A stretch of DNA of 64,000 bases from Streptomyces sp. ADI95-17 (GTDB lineage: Bacteria > Actinomycetota > Actinomycetes > Streptomycetales > Streptomycetaceae). Shown piece by piece: positions 39,221 through 46,202 of this stretch. Under the pieces are notes generated by a model. The model worked only from the letters and a program-made list of their open reading frames with translations, was not told where the DNA came from and searched no databases. The position numbers and the translations under genes are program-made. Within the stretch, counting starts at the first letter, position 1. Each line of letters starts with the position of its first letter. The DNA lies in contig NZ_ML123045.1 in the NCBI RefSeq assembly GCF_003846175.1, forward strand, positions 1,144,082 through 1,208,081, written 5' to 3'.

Positions 39221-40684
39221 ATGTCCGCAGAGCCCCCCACCCTGCCGCCCGTACGGCTGCGCACCGAGGCCGAGCTGGCACGGGACGCGCTCGCCGCGCC
39301 GCTGCTCGCCCGCGCCGTCCGGCTCGCCCGCTGGGCGGGCCCGGAGACCCGGGTCGGCGCCGGCGGTGAACTCGTCGACGCCCAACTGCCCGCGGCGGCC
39401 GAGCACATCGGCCTGGCGGCGGACGAGGACGGGGCCGCGGAGGCCAGCGAGGCGTGGCGGCTCGCGGTGGACACGGGGCTCGTCGACGTCGAGGATCCCG
39501 GGGAGGACGCCGGACCGGACGCGGAGGGGACCGCCCGCGCCGGTGCGAACCTGGCGCTGGTCACCGGTGGTTCGCCGAAGGACGTTCTGTCGATCTGGCT
39601 CGACGGTCTGGAGGCCGTCCACGCCGATGCCACCGCGCCCGTCTTCGACGACCTCGCCGATCTCGTCGGCGAGGACGGCTCGATCGACTTCGAGTCTCTG
39701 GACTGGGACCCGGAGATCGAGGCGGAATTCCTCGACGGGGTGCTCGGCAACCTGTACCTGCTCACCGTCGGCGACGGCCACGGCGGCACGGACCCGGCCC
39801 CCGTACCGCTGCCCGCCCTCGCCGCGTCGGTGATCGTCCCCGACGACATGGGCGAACCCACCGACGACATCCTTGAGCAGGTGTCCGAGGCGATGATGCG
39901 GCTGGACGACCAGTTCCGGGTCCTCGAACCCATCGGGATCGTCGAGTACCGCCCGGTGGACGAGGCGTTGCTGGTCGAGGAGGGCGAGGACGCCACCCCG
40001 CCCGCCGACGACGAGGACGTCACCCGGTACGGCATGGTGAAGCTGACCGCCCTCGGCCTCTACGGGCTCCGCAGCCGGATGCTGGAGGCCGGGGCGGACG
40101 CCCCGGCCATCGGCGACTTCGCGGACAAGGGCGCCGACGCGCTGCTCGGCGGGATCGCGTACTACCCCGAGGCGGCCGCCCGCGGCGAGGTCGAGCTGTG
40201 GCTCGCCCGGCGCGGCGGTGCGCCCGGCGCGGCGGCCGAACTCCTGGCCGCGTCCCGGGGCATGGACCGGCAGGCACCGCTGCGCAGGCTGCACTGCCAG
40301 CAGGCGCTCGCCCTGGTCGGCGCGGAGGCGGAGCCCGCGGTGCGCGCGGTGCTGGACGACCCCGAGCTGGGCGGCCTCGCCCGGGTCTGGCTCGCGGAGC
40401 TGGGCGCCGCCGATGTCCCCGCGCCGCCGGAGTCGATGATCTTCTGGCTGGCCATCGACACGATCGCGGCCCAGCTGGAGACCGACGGCGATCTCGACGA
40501 ACTCCAGGACCTGGTCGAGGGCCTGGCGGGCCAGCACAGCGGCTTCTTCGACGAGGCGTGGCGGGTCGCGCACCCGGCGACCGCCGACGTCCTCGAAGCG
40601 ATGGGGCGGCTGCACAGCGACAAGAAGAAGGCCAAGGAGGCCCGCAAGGCGGCGTTCAAGGCCCGTTCGCGCCAGGGGGCCTGA
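39221..40684 (+). CDS. Conserved hypothetical protein (487 aa)
   Basis: A soluble, acidic, Ala/Leu/Asp-rich protein with no motif I can name. It has GLAADEDGAAEASEAWRLAVDTGLV near residue 67 and a long acidic middle part (DDDILEQVSEAMMRLDDQF-like, then EEGEDATPPADDEDV). A helical second half with repeated Ala-rich pairs follows, and the last 20 residues are basic (KKKAKEARKAAFKARSRQ). Codon bias is strongly coding. The alternating helices suggest a HEAT-like or SEC-C-associated scaffold, which is a guess. The start has an AGGAG site. Confidence 0.72.
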   Translation: MSAEPPTLPPVRLRTEAELARDALAAPLLARAVRLARWAGPETRVGAGGELVDAQLPAAAEHIGLAADEDGAAEASEAWRLAVDTGLVDVEDPGEDAGPDAEGTARAGANLALVTGGSPKDVLSIWLDGLEAVHADATAPVFDDLADLVGEDGSIDFESLDWDPEIEAEFLDGVLGNLYLLTVGDGHGGTDPAPVPLPALAASVIVPDDMGEPTDDILEQVSEAMMRLDDQFRVLEPIGIVEYRPVDEALLVEEGEDATPPADDEDVTRYGMVKLTALGLYGLRSRMLEAGADAPAIGDFADKGADALLGGIAYYPEAAARGEVELWLARRGGAPGAAAELLAASRGMDRQAPLRRLHCQQALALVGAEAEPAVRAVLDDPELGGLARVWLAELGAADVPAPPESMIFWLAIDTIAAQLETDGDLDELQDLVEGLAGQHSGFFDEAWRVAHPATADVLEAMGRLHSDKKKAKEARKAAFKARSRQGA

Positions 40685-40801
40685 CCACGGGGGCGGGTAC
40701 GGGGCGGTCGGCGCGAGCGGGCCGTCCTGCGGTGAACGGCGACTTCGGGACACTCCTTCCGGCCAACTGCACAGGAAGGATGCCCCCTGACGTCGCCCGC
40801 A

Positions 40802-40823
40802 GTTCAACTGGTGTTGGTGCGGA
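40802..40823 (+). promoter_or_regulatory. Possible PHO box upstream of the PhoX-like gene
   Basis: Two adjacent 11-base units, starting GTTCAACTGGT and GTTGGTGCGGA, match the Streptomyces PhoP direct-repeat consensus G(G/T)TCAYYYR(G/C)G at 9 and 7 positions respectively. They lie 53 bases before the ATG of a PhoX-like gene. Binding is inferred. Confidence 0.35.
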
Positions 40824-40875
40824 GGCGCGAATGTGGGCGCGCCAACAACCCGTCCAGCTGCCCCAGGAGTACGTG

Positions 40876-42348
40876 ATGCCCTTCACGCGCAGGGAATTCA
40901 CCAAACAGTCCGCCCTCACCGGTGCCGGCATCGCGCTGACCGGTACCGTCGCGGCCCTTGCCACCGCGCCGGGCGCCCTGGCCGCCGGGGACTCGAAGCA
41001 CGGCCACGACCACGACGGTCATGACCACGACCACGGTCACGGGCACGGCCGTGAGCCCGGCTACGGGCCGCTGACAGCCGACCCCGAGGGCCTGCTCGCG
41101 CTCCCCGCCGGCTTCTCGTACCGGGTCATCACCCACTGCGGGGTCACCAAGCTGGAGAGTGGCGAATTCACCCCCTCCAACCACGACGGCACGGCCACCT
41201 TCGAGGGCCCGCGCGGCGTCACCCTGCTCGTCAACAACCACGAGCTCAGCGGCGTCCGGGCCGACTGGGAGCACCCGGTGCCGCTCACCGACGGCCTCGT
41301 CTACGACCCGGTCGCGGCCGGCGGCTGCACCGTCGTGGAGACCCGCCGCGACGGCCGTACCGCCGAGTGGGTCGGCATCGCCGGCACGTCCACCAACTGC
41401 GCCGGTGGCGCCACCCCGTGGGGCACCTGGCTCACCTGCGAGGAGACCGAGGACAAGGCCGGCAAGAACGGCCTGCTCAAGGACCACGGCTACGTCTTCG
41501 AGGTCGACCCGTACGACAAGCGCGCCAACCGCGCCCCGCGCCCGATCAAGGCGTTCGGCCGGTACGCCCACGAGGCCGTCGTCATCGACCCCAAGCAGGG
41601 CCACGCCTACCTGACCGAGGACGCCTCGGGCCCCAACGGACTGCTCTACCGCTGGGTTCCGCCGCACGGCTTCCGGCACGGCCGCGGCAAGCTGCGCACG
41701 CTCGCCGACGACGCCGGTGTCCTCCAGGCCACCAAGTGCTTCGACAGCAACGGCAAGTTCGTCGACGACCTGTCCCGCGCCACGAAGATCGGCACGGTGT
41801 ACGGCGTGGACTGGGTCGACGTCCCCGACCGCGACGCCAAGTCGGTCTCGGTGCGCAAGCAGTTCGCCGAGGGTGAGATCACCCGCGCCCGCAAGCTCGA
41901 AGGCATGTGGTGGGGCGACGGCGGCGCCTACATCGTCTCCTCGTTCGCCCGCTCCGAGAGCCCCGTCCAGCACGACGGCCAGGTCTGGTTCTACGACCCC
42001 AAGCGCCGCACGCTGACGCTCAAGGTGCTCCTCGGTGTGAACGCCGACCCGTCGAAGGACGGCGCCTTCGACGGCCCGGACAACATCACCGTCTCCCCGT
42101 ACGGCGGCCTGGTCATCTCCGAGGACGGCGAGGGCATCCAGCACCTCTTCGGCGCGACCGAGAGCGGCCGCACCTACCCCATCGCGCGCAACGAGCTGAA
42201 CATCGGCAGCGAGGAGGACCCGGAGTACAGCGAGTTCACCGGGGTCACGTTCTCGCCCGACGGCAGGACGCTGTACGCCAACATCCAGACGCCGGGCATC
42301 ATGCTCGCGATCACCGGCCCGTGGAAGCGCCAGCCGAACCGCCACTGA
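40876..42348 (+). CDS. Tat-exported PhoX-like phosphatase (DUF839)
   Basis: A 490-residue secreted protein of the DUF839/PhoX family, calcium- and iron-dependent alkaline phosphatases with a beta-propeller. The N-terminus TRREFTKQSAL is a twin-arginine signal followed by a hydrophobic stretch and cleavage near ALA at about 36. Then comes a remarkable stretch of about 18 residues made almost only of His, Asp and Gly (residues about 41-58), a likely metal-binding tract. Family segments include NNHELSGVRADWEH, TSTNCAGGATPWGTWLTCEET with the Cys and Glu, GRYAHEAVVIDP and SEDGEGIQHLFGAT. The ATG has an AGGAG site 7 bases upstream. Confidence 0.88.
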   Translation: MPFTRREFTKQSALTGAGIALTGTVAALATAPGALAAGDSKHGHDHDGHDHDHGHGHGREPGYGPLTADPEGLLALPAGFSYRVITHCGVTKLESGEFTPSNHDGTATFEGPRGVTLLVNNHELSGVRADWEHPVPLTDGLVYDPVAAGGCTVVETRRDGRTAEWVGIAGTSTNCAGGATPWGTWLTCEETEDKAGKNGLLKDHGYVFEVDPYDKRANRAPRPIKAFGRYAHEAVVIDPKQGHAYLTEDASGPNGLLYRWVPPHGFRHGRGKLRTLADDAGVLQATKCFDSNGKFVDDLSRATKIGTVYGVDWVDVPDRDAKSVSVRKQFAEGEITRARKLEGMWWGDGGAYIVSSFARSESPVQHDGQVWFYDPKRRTLTLKVLLGVNADPSKDGAFDGPDNITVSPYGGLVISEDGEGIQHLFGATESGRTYPIARNELNIGSEEDPEYSEFTGVTFSPDGRTLYANIQTPGIMLAITGPWKRQPNRH

Positions 42349-42353
42349 CGGCC

Positions 42354-42438
42354 TTTCGGCCGGCGCCCGGAAGGCCGGCGCTCATTCGGCCGGTTCCCTT
42401 CCGGCCGGCTTCCTTTCGACCGGCCTCCTTCCGGCCGG
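42354..42438. repeat. CCGGCCGG-containing tandem repeats after the PhoX-like gene
   Basis: A TTYCGGCCGG block occurs about five times (42354, 42385, 42399, 42414, 42429), the last three at exact 15-base steps. It begins just after the stop and runs into the terminator stem. Confidence 0.65.
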
Positions 42439-42465
42439 CGCGCGTAATTGCCTCGCGCGCCGGCC
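42433..42465 (+). terminator. Terminator of the PhoX-like gene
   Basis: Arms 42433-42444 and 42454-42465 are perfect 12-base reverse complements with a 9-base loop. It separates the protein gene from the RNA genes whose -10 begins 12 bases later. Confidence 0.75.
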
Positions 42466-42476
42466 GGGCATCCCTC

Positions 42477-42482
42477 TAGAGT
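42477..42482 (+). promoter_or_regulatory. Candidate -10 of the Y-like RNA cluster
   Basis: TAGAGT fits the Streptomyces TAGRRT -10. The expected start, 6-8 bases downstream, coincides with the first paired base of RNA A at 42490. No good -35 is visible at 16-19 bases upstream, where the terminator stem lies. Confidence 0.45.
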
Positions 42483-42489
42483 CCTGTCC

Positions 42490-42630
42490 GTGCCCAGGTG
42501 CGCAGGCAGGACCTACTTCCACTCCTAATGGGGATGTCGCGGGTTCGAGTCCCGTCACCGGATCCCGTTCCGGTGTAGCTCAGTCGGCAGAGCACCTTCG
42601 TCGGTTCCGCCGACCCTGAACTCTGGGCGC
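42490..42630 (+). ncRNA. YrlA-like Y RNA A with circularly permuted tRNA-like domain
   Basis: The ends pair as an 8-base outer helix (42490-42497 with 42623-42630, one G-U). Then comes the conserved asymmetric loop GTGCGCA (42498-42504) opposite GACCCTGAACT (42612-42622). An inner helix follows (42505-42513 with 42603-42611, one mismatch). Inside it, in permuted order, are a T arm with a 5-bp stem and TTCGAGT loop (42539-42555), a perfect 7-bp acceptor-like stem closed by a 6-base loop (42556-42575), the bases TA at positions 8-9, and a D arm with perfect GCTC/GAGC and the loop GG. This is tRNA mimicry as described for bacterial YrlA RNAs that bind Ro. It is adjacent to a Ro gene. Confidence 0.85.
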
Positions 42631-42659
42631 CACAACTTCATCAGCATGACTGCGACGCA

Positions 42660-42728
42660 CCTCCCGGTGCGCAGGCTGCGGCTACTTCCTCTCACGAAAC
42701 CGCCGCCGCCGACTCTGATCTCGGGAGG
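42660..42728 (+). ncRNA. Minimal Y-like RNA B lacking the tRNA-like domain
   Basis: A 69-base hairpin with the same architecture as RNAs A and C. It has a perfect 7-bp outer helix (42660-42666 with 42722-42728) and the identical GTGCGCA (42667-42673) opposite GACTCTGATCT (42711-42721). A 9-position inner helix (42674-42682 with 42702-42710, one mismatch) follows. Where A and C hold the T arm, acceptor and D arm, B has only a 19-base loop that still begins TACTTCC, as in its neighbours. It is likely a Ro-binding RNA without the effector module. Alternatively it may be a relic, but both helices are kept by compensating changes. Confidence 0.75.
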
Positions 42729-42742
42729 CACGGACGCCGGGG

Positions 42743-42881
42743 GGTGCCCGGTGCGCAGGCGACGGATACTTCCTTTGGACTGACGGTTGCGGGTTCGAAT
42801 CCCGTCCGGCCACGGCCGGTAGCTCAATCGGGTAGAGCATCAGTGAGCCCGTCGCCGACTCCTGATCTCGGGCACCCTTTT
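42743..42881 (+). ncRNA. YrlA-like Y RNA C with circularly permuted tRNA-like domain
   Basis: The ends form a perfect 8-bp helix (42743-42750 with 42869-42876), followed by CTTTT, which would also terminate transcription. GTGCGCA (42751-42757) faces GACTCCTGATCT (42857-42868). A perfect 8-bp inner helix follows (42758-42765 with 42849-42856). The enclosed module has a T arm with TTCGAAT loop (42789-42805), a CCGGC/GCCGG acceptor-like stem with a very short CACG loop (42806-42819), TA, and a D arm with perfect GCTC/GAGC and GGG in its loop (42822-42838). The rsr start codon is 37 bases further on. Confidence 0.85.
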
Positions 42882-42900
42882 CCGCCGTGCCTTCTCCACT

Positions 42901-42916
42901 GAATTCGGGGGAATTC
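42901..42916 (+). promoter_or_regulatory. GAATTC-GGGG-GAATTC element around the rsr ribosome site
   Basis: Two GAATTC hexamers flank GGGG immediately before the rsr ATG at 42919. They can form a 6-bp hairpin with the Shine-Dalgarno-like GGGG in its loop. The pairing is exact; an effect on translation is speculative. Confidence 0.4.
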
Positions 42917-42918
42917 AC

Positions 42919-44499
42919 ATGGCACGCTTCAACACCCGCACCACCAGGCCCCGCGCCACCTCGCCCGTGCGGACGACCGGGCGCACCGCGCCGACCCATC
43001 AGGGCGGCCGGGGATTCCTGCGCGACAAGCGCTCCGAACTCTTCCTGCTCGCGGTCGCCAATTTCGTCTCGCAGCAGACCTATTACGAGGACGGGGAGCA
43101 GCGCGACGAGCGCTTCGCCGAACTGGTGCGGGCGCTCGCCGTCGAAGATCCCGAGTGGACCGCCGGCCTGCTCCACTGGCTGCGCCGCGACGGACGGATG
43201 CGTACCGCCTCGATCGTCGGCGCCGCCGAGTACGTGAAGGCCCGGCTGGACGCGGGCGTCGAGGACGGACCGTCCAACCGCCAGGTCGTGGACTCCGTCC
43301 TGCTGCGTGCCGACGAGCCCGGAGAGCTTCTCGGGTACTGGACCTCGCGCTACGGCCGGGCCGTGCCCAAGCCGGTCAAGCGCGGCATCGCCGATGCCGT
43401 GCGCCGGCTCTACAACGGCAGGTCGCTGCTGAAGTACGACACCGCGTCCAAGGGCTACCGCTTCGGCGACATCCTGAACCTGGTGCACGCCTCGCCCGAC
43501 CCGCAGAAGCCCTGGCAGGGCGAGCTGTTCCGGTACGCCCTCGACCGCCGCCACCACCCCGAGGCGGCCGTGGTGCCGGTCTCGGACCGGGTCCTGAACG
43601 CGCACCGCGCGCTGATGGAGCTGCCCGCCGGGGAGCGGCGGGCCGTGGTCGAGAGCGCCGGCGCGGCGGACCGGCTGGCCGCCGCGGGCATGACCTGGGA
43701 GGCCCTGGCGGGCTGGCTCCAGGGGCCGATGGACGCCACCGCCTGGGAAGCGGTGATTCCGTCGATGGGTGCGATGGCCCTCATCCGCAATCTGCGCAAC
43801 TTCGACGAGGCGGGCGTCTCGGACGAGGTCGCCGCGCAGGTGGCGGAGCGGATCTGCGACCCGGCCGCGGTCGCCGCGTCCCAGCAGTTCCCGTTCCGCT
43901 ACCTCGCCGCCCACCGGCACGCGCCCTCGCTGCGCTGGGCCCACCCGCTGGAGAAGGCGCTCGGCCACTCGCTGGACAATGTGCCCGCCCTGCCGGGGCG
44001 GACGCTGGTCCTGGTCGACCGCTCGGGCTCGATGTGGTCGCCGCTCTCGGACCGCTCGCAGCTCAACCGGGCCGACGCCGCCGCGATCTTCGGCACGGCG
44101 CTGGCACTCCGGGCGGCCGATGCCGATCTGGTGCAGTTCGGTACGAACAGCTCACCGGTGACATTTCGCCGGAGCGAGTCCGTGCTGAAGGTCCTGGAGC
44201 GCTTCGGCGACCTCGGCGGCACCAACACCGCGGAGGCGGTGCGCCGGCACTACCGGGGCCACGACCGGGTGCTGATCGTCACCGACGAGCAGGCGTCGTT
44301 CTCGTACGCCGCGGACGCCGTCGCGGCGGTGCCCGCCACCGTGCCCGTCTACACCTGGAACCTGGCCGGGTACCGGGTGGGACACGCCCCCTCGGGGGAC
44401 GGGATGCGCCACACCTTCGGGGGTCTTTCGGACGCGGCGTTCCGTCTGGTGCCGCTGCTGGAAGCGGGCCGTGACGCGGACTGGCCCTGGATCCGCTGA
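42919..44499 (+). CDS. rsr: Ro 60-kDa autoantigen homologue (TROVE plus vWA domain RNA-binding protein)
   Basis: Ring-shaped RNA-binding protein that holds Y RNAs and, in other bacteria, links them to exonucleases such as PNPase and to stress-related rRNA or RNA handling. The 526-residue length is close to human Ro60 and Deinococcus Rsr. Residues about 25-355 are the HEAT-like TROVE domain, with QTYYEDGEQRDERFAELV, SRYGRAVPKPVKRGIADAV and GAMALIRNLRNFDEAGV. The rest is a von Willebrand A domain with MIDAS residues D367-S369-S371 (VDRSGSM), a GGTNT threonine near 435 and VTDEQ near 456. Y-like RNAs lie immediately upstream. Confidence 0.95.
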   Translation: MARFNTRTTRPRATSPVRTTGRTAPTHQGGRGFLRDKRSELFLLAVANFVSQQTYYEDGEQRDERFAELVRALAVEDPEWTAGLLHWLRRDGRMRTASIVGAAEYVKARLDAGVEDGPSNRQVVDSVLLRADEPGELLGYWTSRYGRAVPKPVKRGIADAVRRLYNGRSLLKYDTASKGYRFGDILNLVHASPDPQKPWQGELFRYALDRRHHPEAAVVPVSDRVLNAHRALMELPAGERRAVVESAGAADRLAAAGMTWEALAGWLQGPMDATAWEAVIPSMGAMALIRNLRNFDEAGVSDEVAAQVAERICDPAAVAASQQFPFRYLAAHRHAPSLRWAHPLEKALGHSLDNVPALPGRTLVLVDRSGSMWSPLSDRSQLNRADAAAIFGTALALRAADADLVQFGTNSSPVTFRRSESVLKVLERFGDLGGTNTAEAVRRHYRGHDRVLIVTDEQASFSYAADAVAAVPATVPVYTWNLAGYRVGHAPSGDGMRHTFGGLSDAAFRLVPLLEAGRDADWPWIR

Positions 44500-44577
44500 T
44501 CACGAATCCGGTATCAGTGCGCCCCCTGCGGTGAACGGGCATGGCGTCGGGCGTTCCCAGGGCGCATACTCAAGGTA

Positions 44578-44808
44578 ATGAAACAGTCAGCCGGATCCCG
44601 GCGCCACCTGCCTTCCAGTCCCTTCAACCGCCCGGCCCAGGCGGCCCCACCGGTCGAATTGTTCGATGTGGGCGACAGGGTGTCGCATGATCAGTTCGGA
44701 CTCGGCCGCATCCTCGCCGTCGAGGGCGACAACGACGCAGTGCTCATCGACTTCTCGGGGCGACAGGGGAGGATCCTGAGCCCGTACTCCAAGCTGACCA
44801 AGCTCTGA
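44578..44808 (+). CDS. Stand-alone Tudor-like protein (UvrD/PcrA C-terminal domain type)
   Basis: A 76-residue protein with an unstructured basic N-terminus (residues 1-26). A single domain of about 45 residues follows: DVGDRVSHDQFGLGRILAVEG, then AVLIDFSGRQGRILSPYSKLTKL. This VxHxxFGxGxV ... VxF ... L pattern is that of the Tudor fold at the C-terminus of PcrA/UvrD helicases, which contacts RNA polymerase, and of CarD-like domains. Here it is free-standing and 78 bases downstream of rsr. A transcription-coupled or nucleic-acid role is inferred. Confidence 0.75.
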   Translation: MKQSAGSRRHLPSSPFNRPAQAAPPVELFDVGDRVSHDQFGLGRILAVEGDNDAVLIDFSGRQGRILSPYSKLTKL

Positions 44809-44853
44809 GAGCGGCGGCGAGCACGCGCACAGCGTCCCCGTCACGCTCTCCGG

Positions 44854-44890
44854 ATTCAGGGGCACCTGCACCCGACAGGTGCCCCTGAAT
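44854..44890. terminator. Bidirectional terminator between Tudor-like and TerD genes
   Basis: Perfect 15-base arms 44854-44868 and 44876-44890 with a 7-base loop, between convergent genes. Confidence 0.8.
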
Positions 44891-44914
44891 GCGTATCCGG
44901 AGCCCGCTGCCGCG

Positions 44915-46126
44915 CTACAGCGACTGGGCGGCGGGCTTCACCATGCCGCGGACGGTGCGCGACTTCACGAAGTCGCCCATCGCCGTCATCTCCCACTCGC
45001 CGGAGAACTGCTTGATCAGCTTGGCCATCATCACGCCGGTCTGCGGTTCGGCGCCGGTCAGGTCGAAGCGGACCAGCTCCTCACCGGTGGTCGCGTCGAT
45101 CAGCCGGCAGTAGGCCTTGGCGACCTCGGTGAACTTCTGGCCGGTGAACGAGTTGACCGTGAAGACCAGACCGGTCGCCTCCGCCGGGATCCGGCCCAGG
45201 TCCACGACGATCACCTCGTCGTCACCCGCGCCCTCGCCCGTGAGGTTGTCGCCGGAGTGCTTGATCGCGCCGTTCAGGATGGAGAGCTTGCCGAAGTAGC
45301 AGCTGTCCAGGTGGTTGCGGTTGGGGCCGTAGGCGATCACGGAGGCATCGAGGTCGATGTCCTTGCCCCGGAACGCGGGCTCCCAGCCGAGCCCCATCTT
45401 GACCTGGGAGAGCAGCGGCCGGCCGCCCTTGACCAGGGAGACCGTCTGGTTCTTCTGGAGGCTGACCCGCCCCTTGTCCAGGTTGATCTTGCCGGGCGCC
45501 GACGCGGGCGCGGGCGGGGCCGGCGGGGCGGCGGGGGCCGGGGGCGCGGCGATCCGGGGGTCGACCGGGGCGGCGGCGGGCATCGGGGGCGCCACCGGCG
45601 CGGGTGCCGGTGCGGCGGCGGGCTCCTCCTCGACCGAGACGCCGAAGTCCGTGGCGATGCCGGCCAGCCCGTTGGCATAGCCCTGGCCGACCGCGCGGGC
45701 CTTCCAGGCGCCGTTGCGGAGATAGACCTCGATGACCACGAGCGCCGTCTCGGCGCCCAGCCGGGGCGGGGTGAACGTGGCGAGCGCGCTGCCGTCGTCG
45801 GCGTTGCGCACGGTCGCGGTGGGCTCGATGCCCTGGAAGGTCTGGCCCGCCGCGTCCGGGCTCGCGGTGACGACGATCTTCTCGATGCCCGGCGGGACCG
45901 CGGTGGTGTCCACCACGATCGCGTCCGGTGCGGTGCCGCCGCCGGAGCGGTAGGTCACACCGGGGCCGCTGGGCTGGTTGTAGAAGATGAAGTCGTCGTC
46001 GGAGCGCACCTTGCCGTCTGCGGTGAGCAGCAGGCCCGAAACGTCGAGCCGCACAGGTGCGGAGACGTCCACTGCCACGCGGGCGGCGGAGAGAGGGATG
46101 TTCGAGCCGGGGGTCATAGCGGTCAT
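44915..46126 (-). CDS. TerD-family protein with two TerD domains
   Basis: A 403-residue protein of the tellurite-resistance/stress TerD family, calcium-binding proteins that are numerous in Streptomyces. The first domain (about residues 1-170) has DVSGLLLTADGKVRSDDDFIFYNQP. A Pro/Ala linker of about 50 residues leads to a second, more typical TerD domain (about 215-403). That one has VSLVKGG, VKMGLGWEP, DLDASVIAY, GDDEVIVVDLGRIP and the end KQFSGEWEMTAMGDF. The acidic Ca-binding DLDAS and DDEVIVVDL are intact in domain two. The start could be 46126 or ATG 46117. Confidence 0.92.
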   Translation of the reverse strand: MTAMTPGSNIPLSAARVAVDVSAPVRLDVSGLLLTADGKVRSDDDFIFYNQPSGPGVTYRSGGGTAPDAIVVDTTAVPPGIEKIVVTASPDAAGQTFQGIEPTATVRNADDGSALATFTPPRLGAETALVVIEVYLRNGAWKARAVGQGYANGLAGIATDFGVSVEEEPAAAPAPAPVAPPMPAAAPVDPRIAAPPAPAAPPAPPAPASAPGKINLDKGRVSLQKNQTVSLVKGGRPLLSQVKMGLGWEPAFRGKDIDLDASVIAYGPNRNHLDSCYFGKLSILNGAIKHSGDNLTGEGAGDDEVIVVDLGRIPAEATGLVFTVNSFTGQKFTEVAKAYCRLIDATTGEELVRFDLTGAEPQTGVMMAKLIKQFSGEWEMTAMGDFVKSRTVRGMVKPAAQSL

Positions 46127-46202
46127 GCTCGGGGTAACGAACGACCCCGCTTTGCCGTTCCCTTACTTTTCCGGCCCTGCCGGCCGGCTCCGCCGGGGCC
46201 TG

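Noticed and set aside
42448..42453. TTGCCT as the -35 of the Y RNA promoter
   Set aside because: It is 23 bases from the TAGAGT element, too far for a normal spacer, and lies within the terminator loop of the preceding gene.
42539..42593. Apparent tRNA gene fragments near 42.55 and 42.8 kb
   Set aside because: The T arm precedes the D arm, no anticodon arm or CCA end exists and the acceptor strands are joined by a loop, so these are permuted tRNA-like modules inside larger Y-like RNAs rather than tRNA genes or simple tRNA debris.
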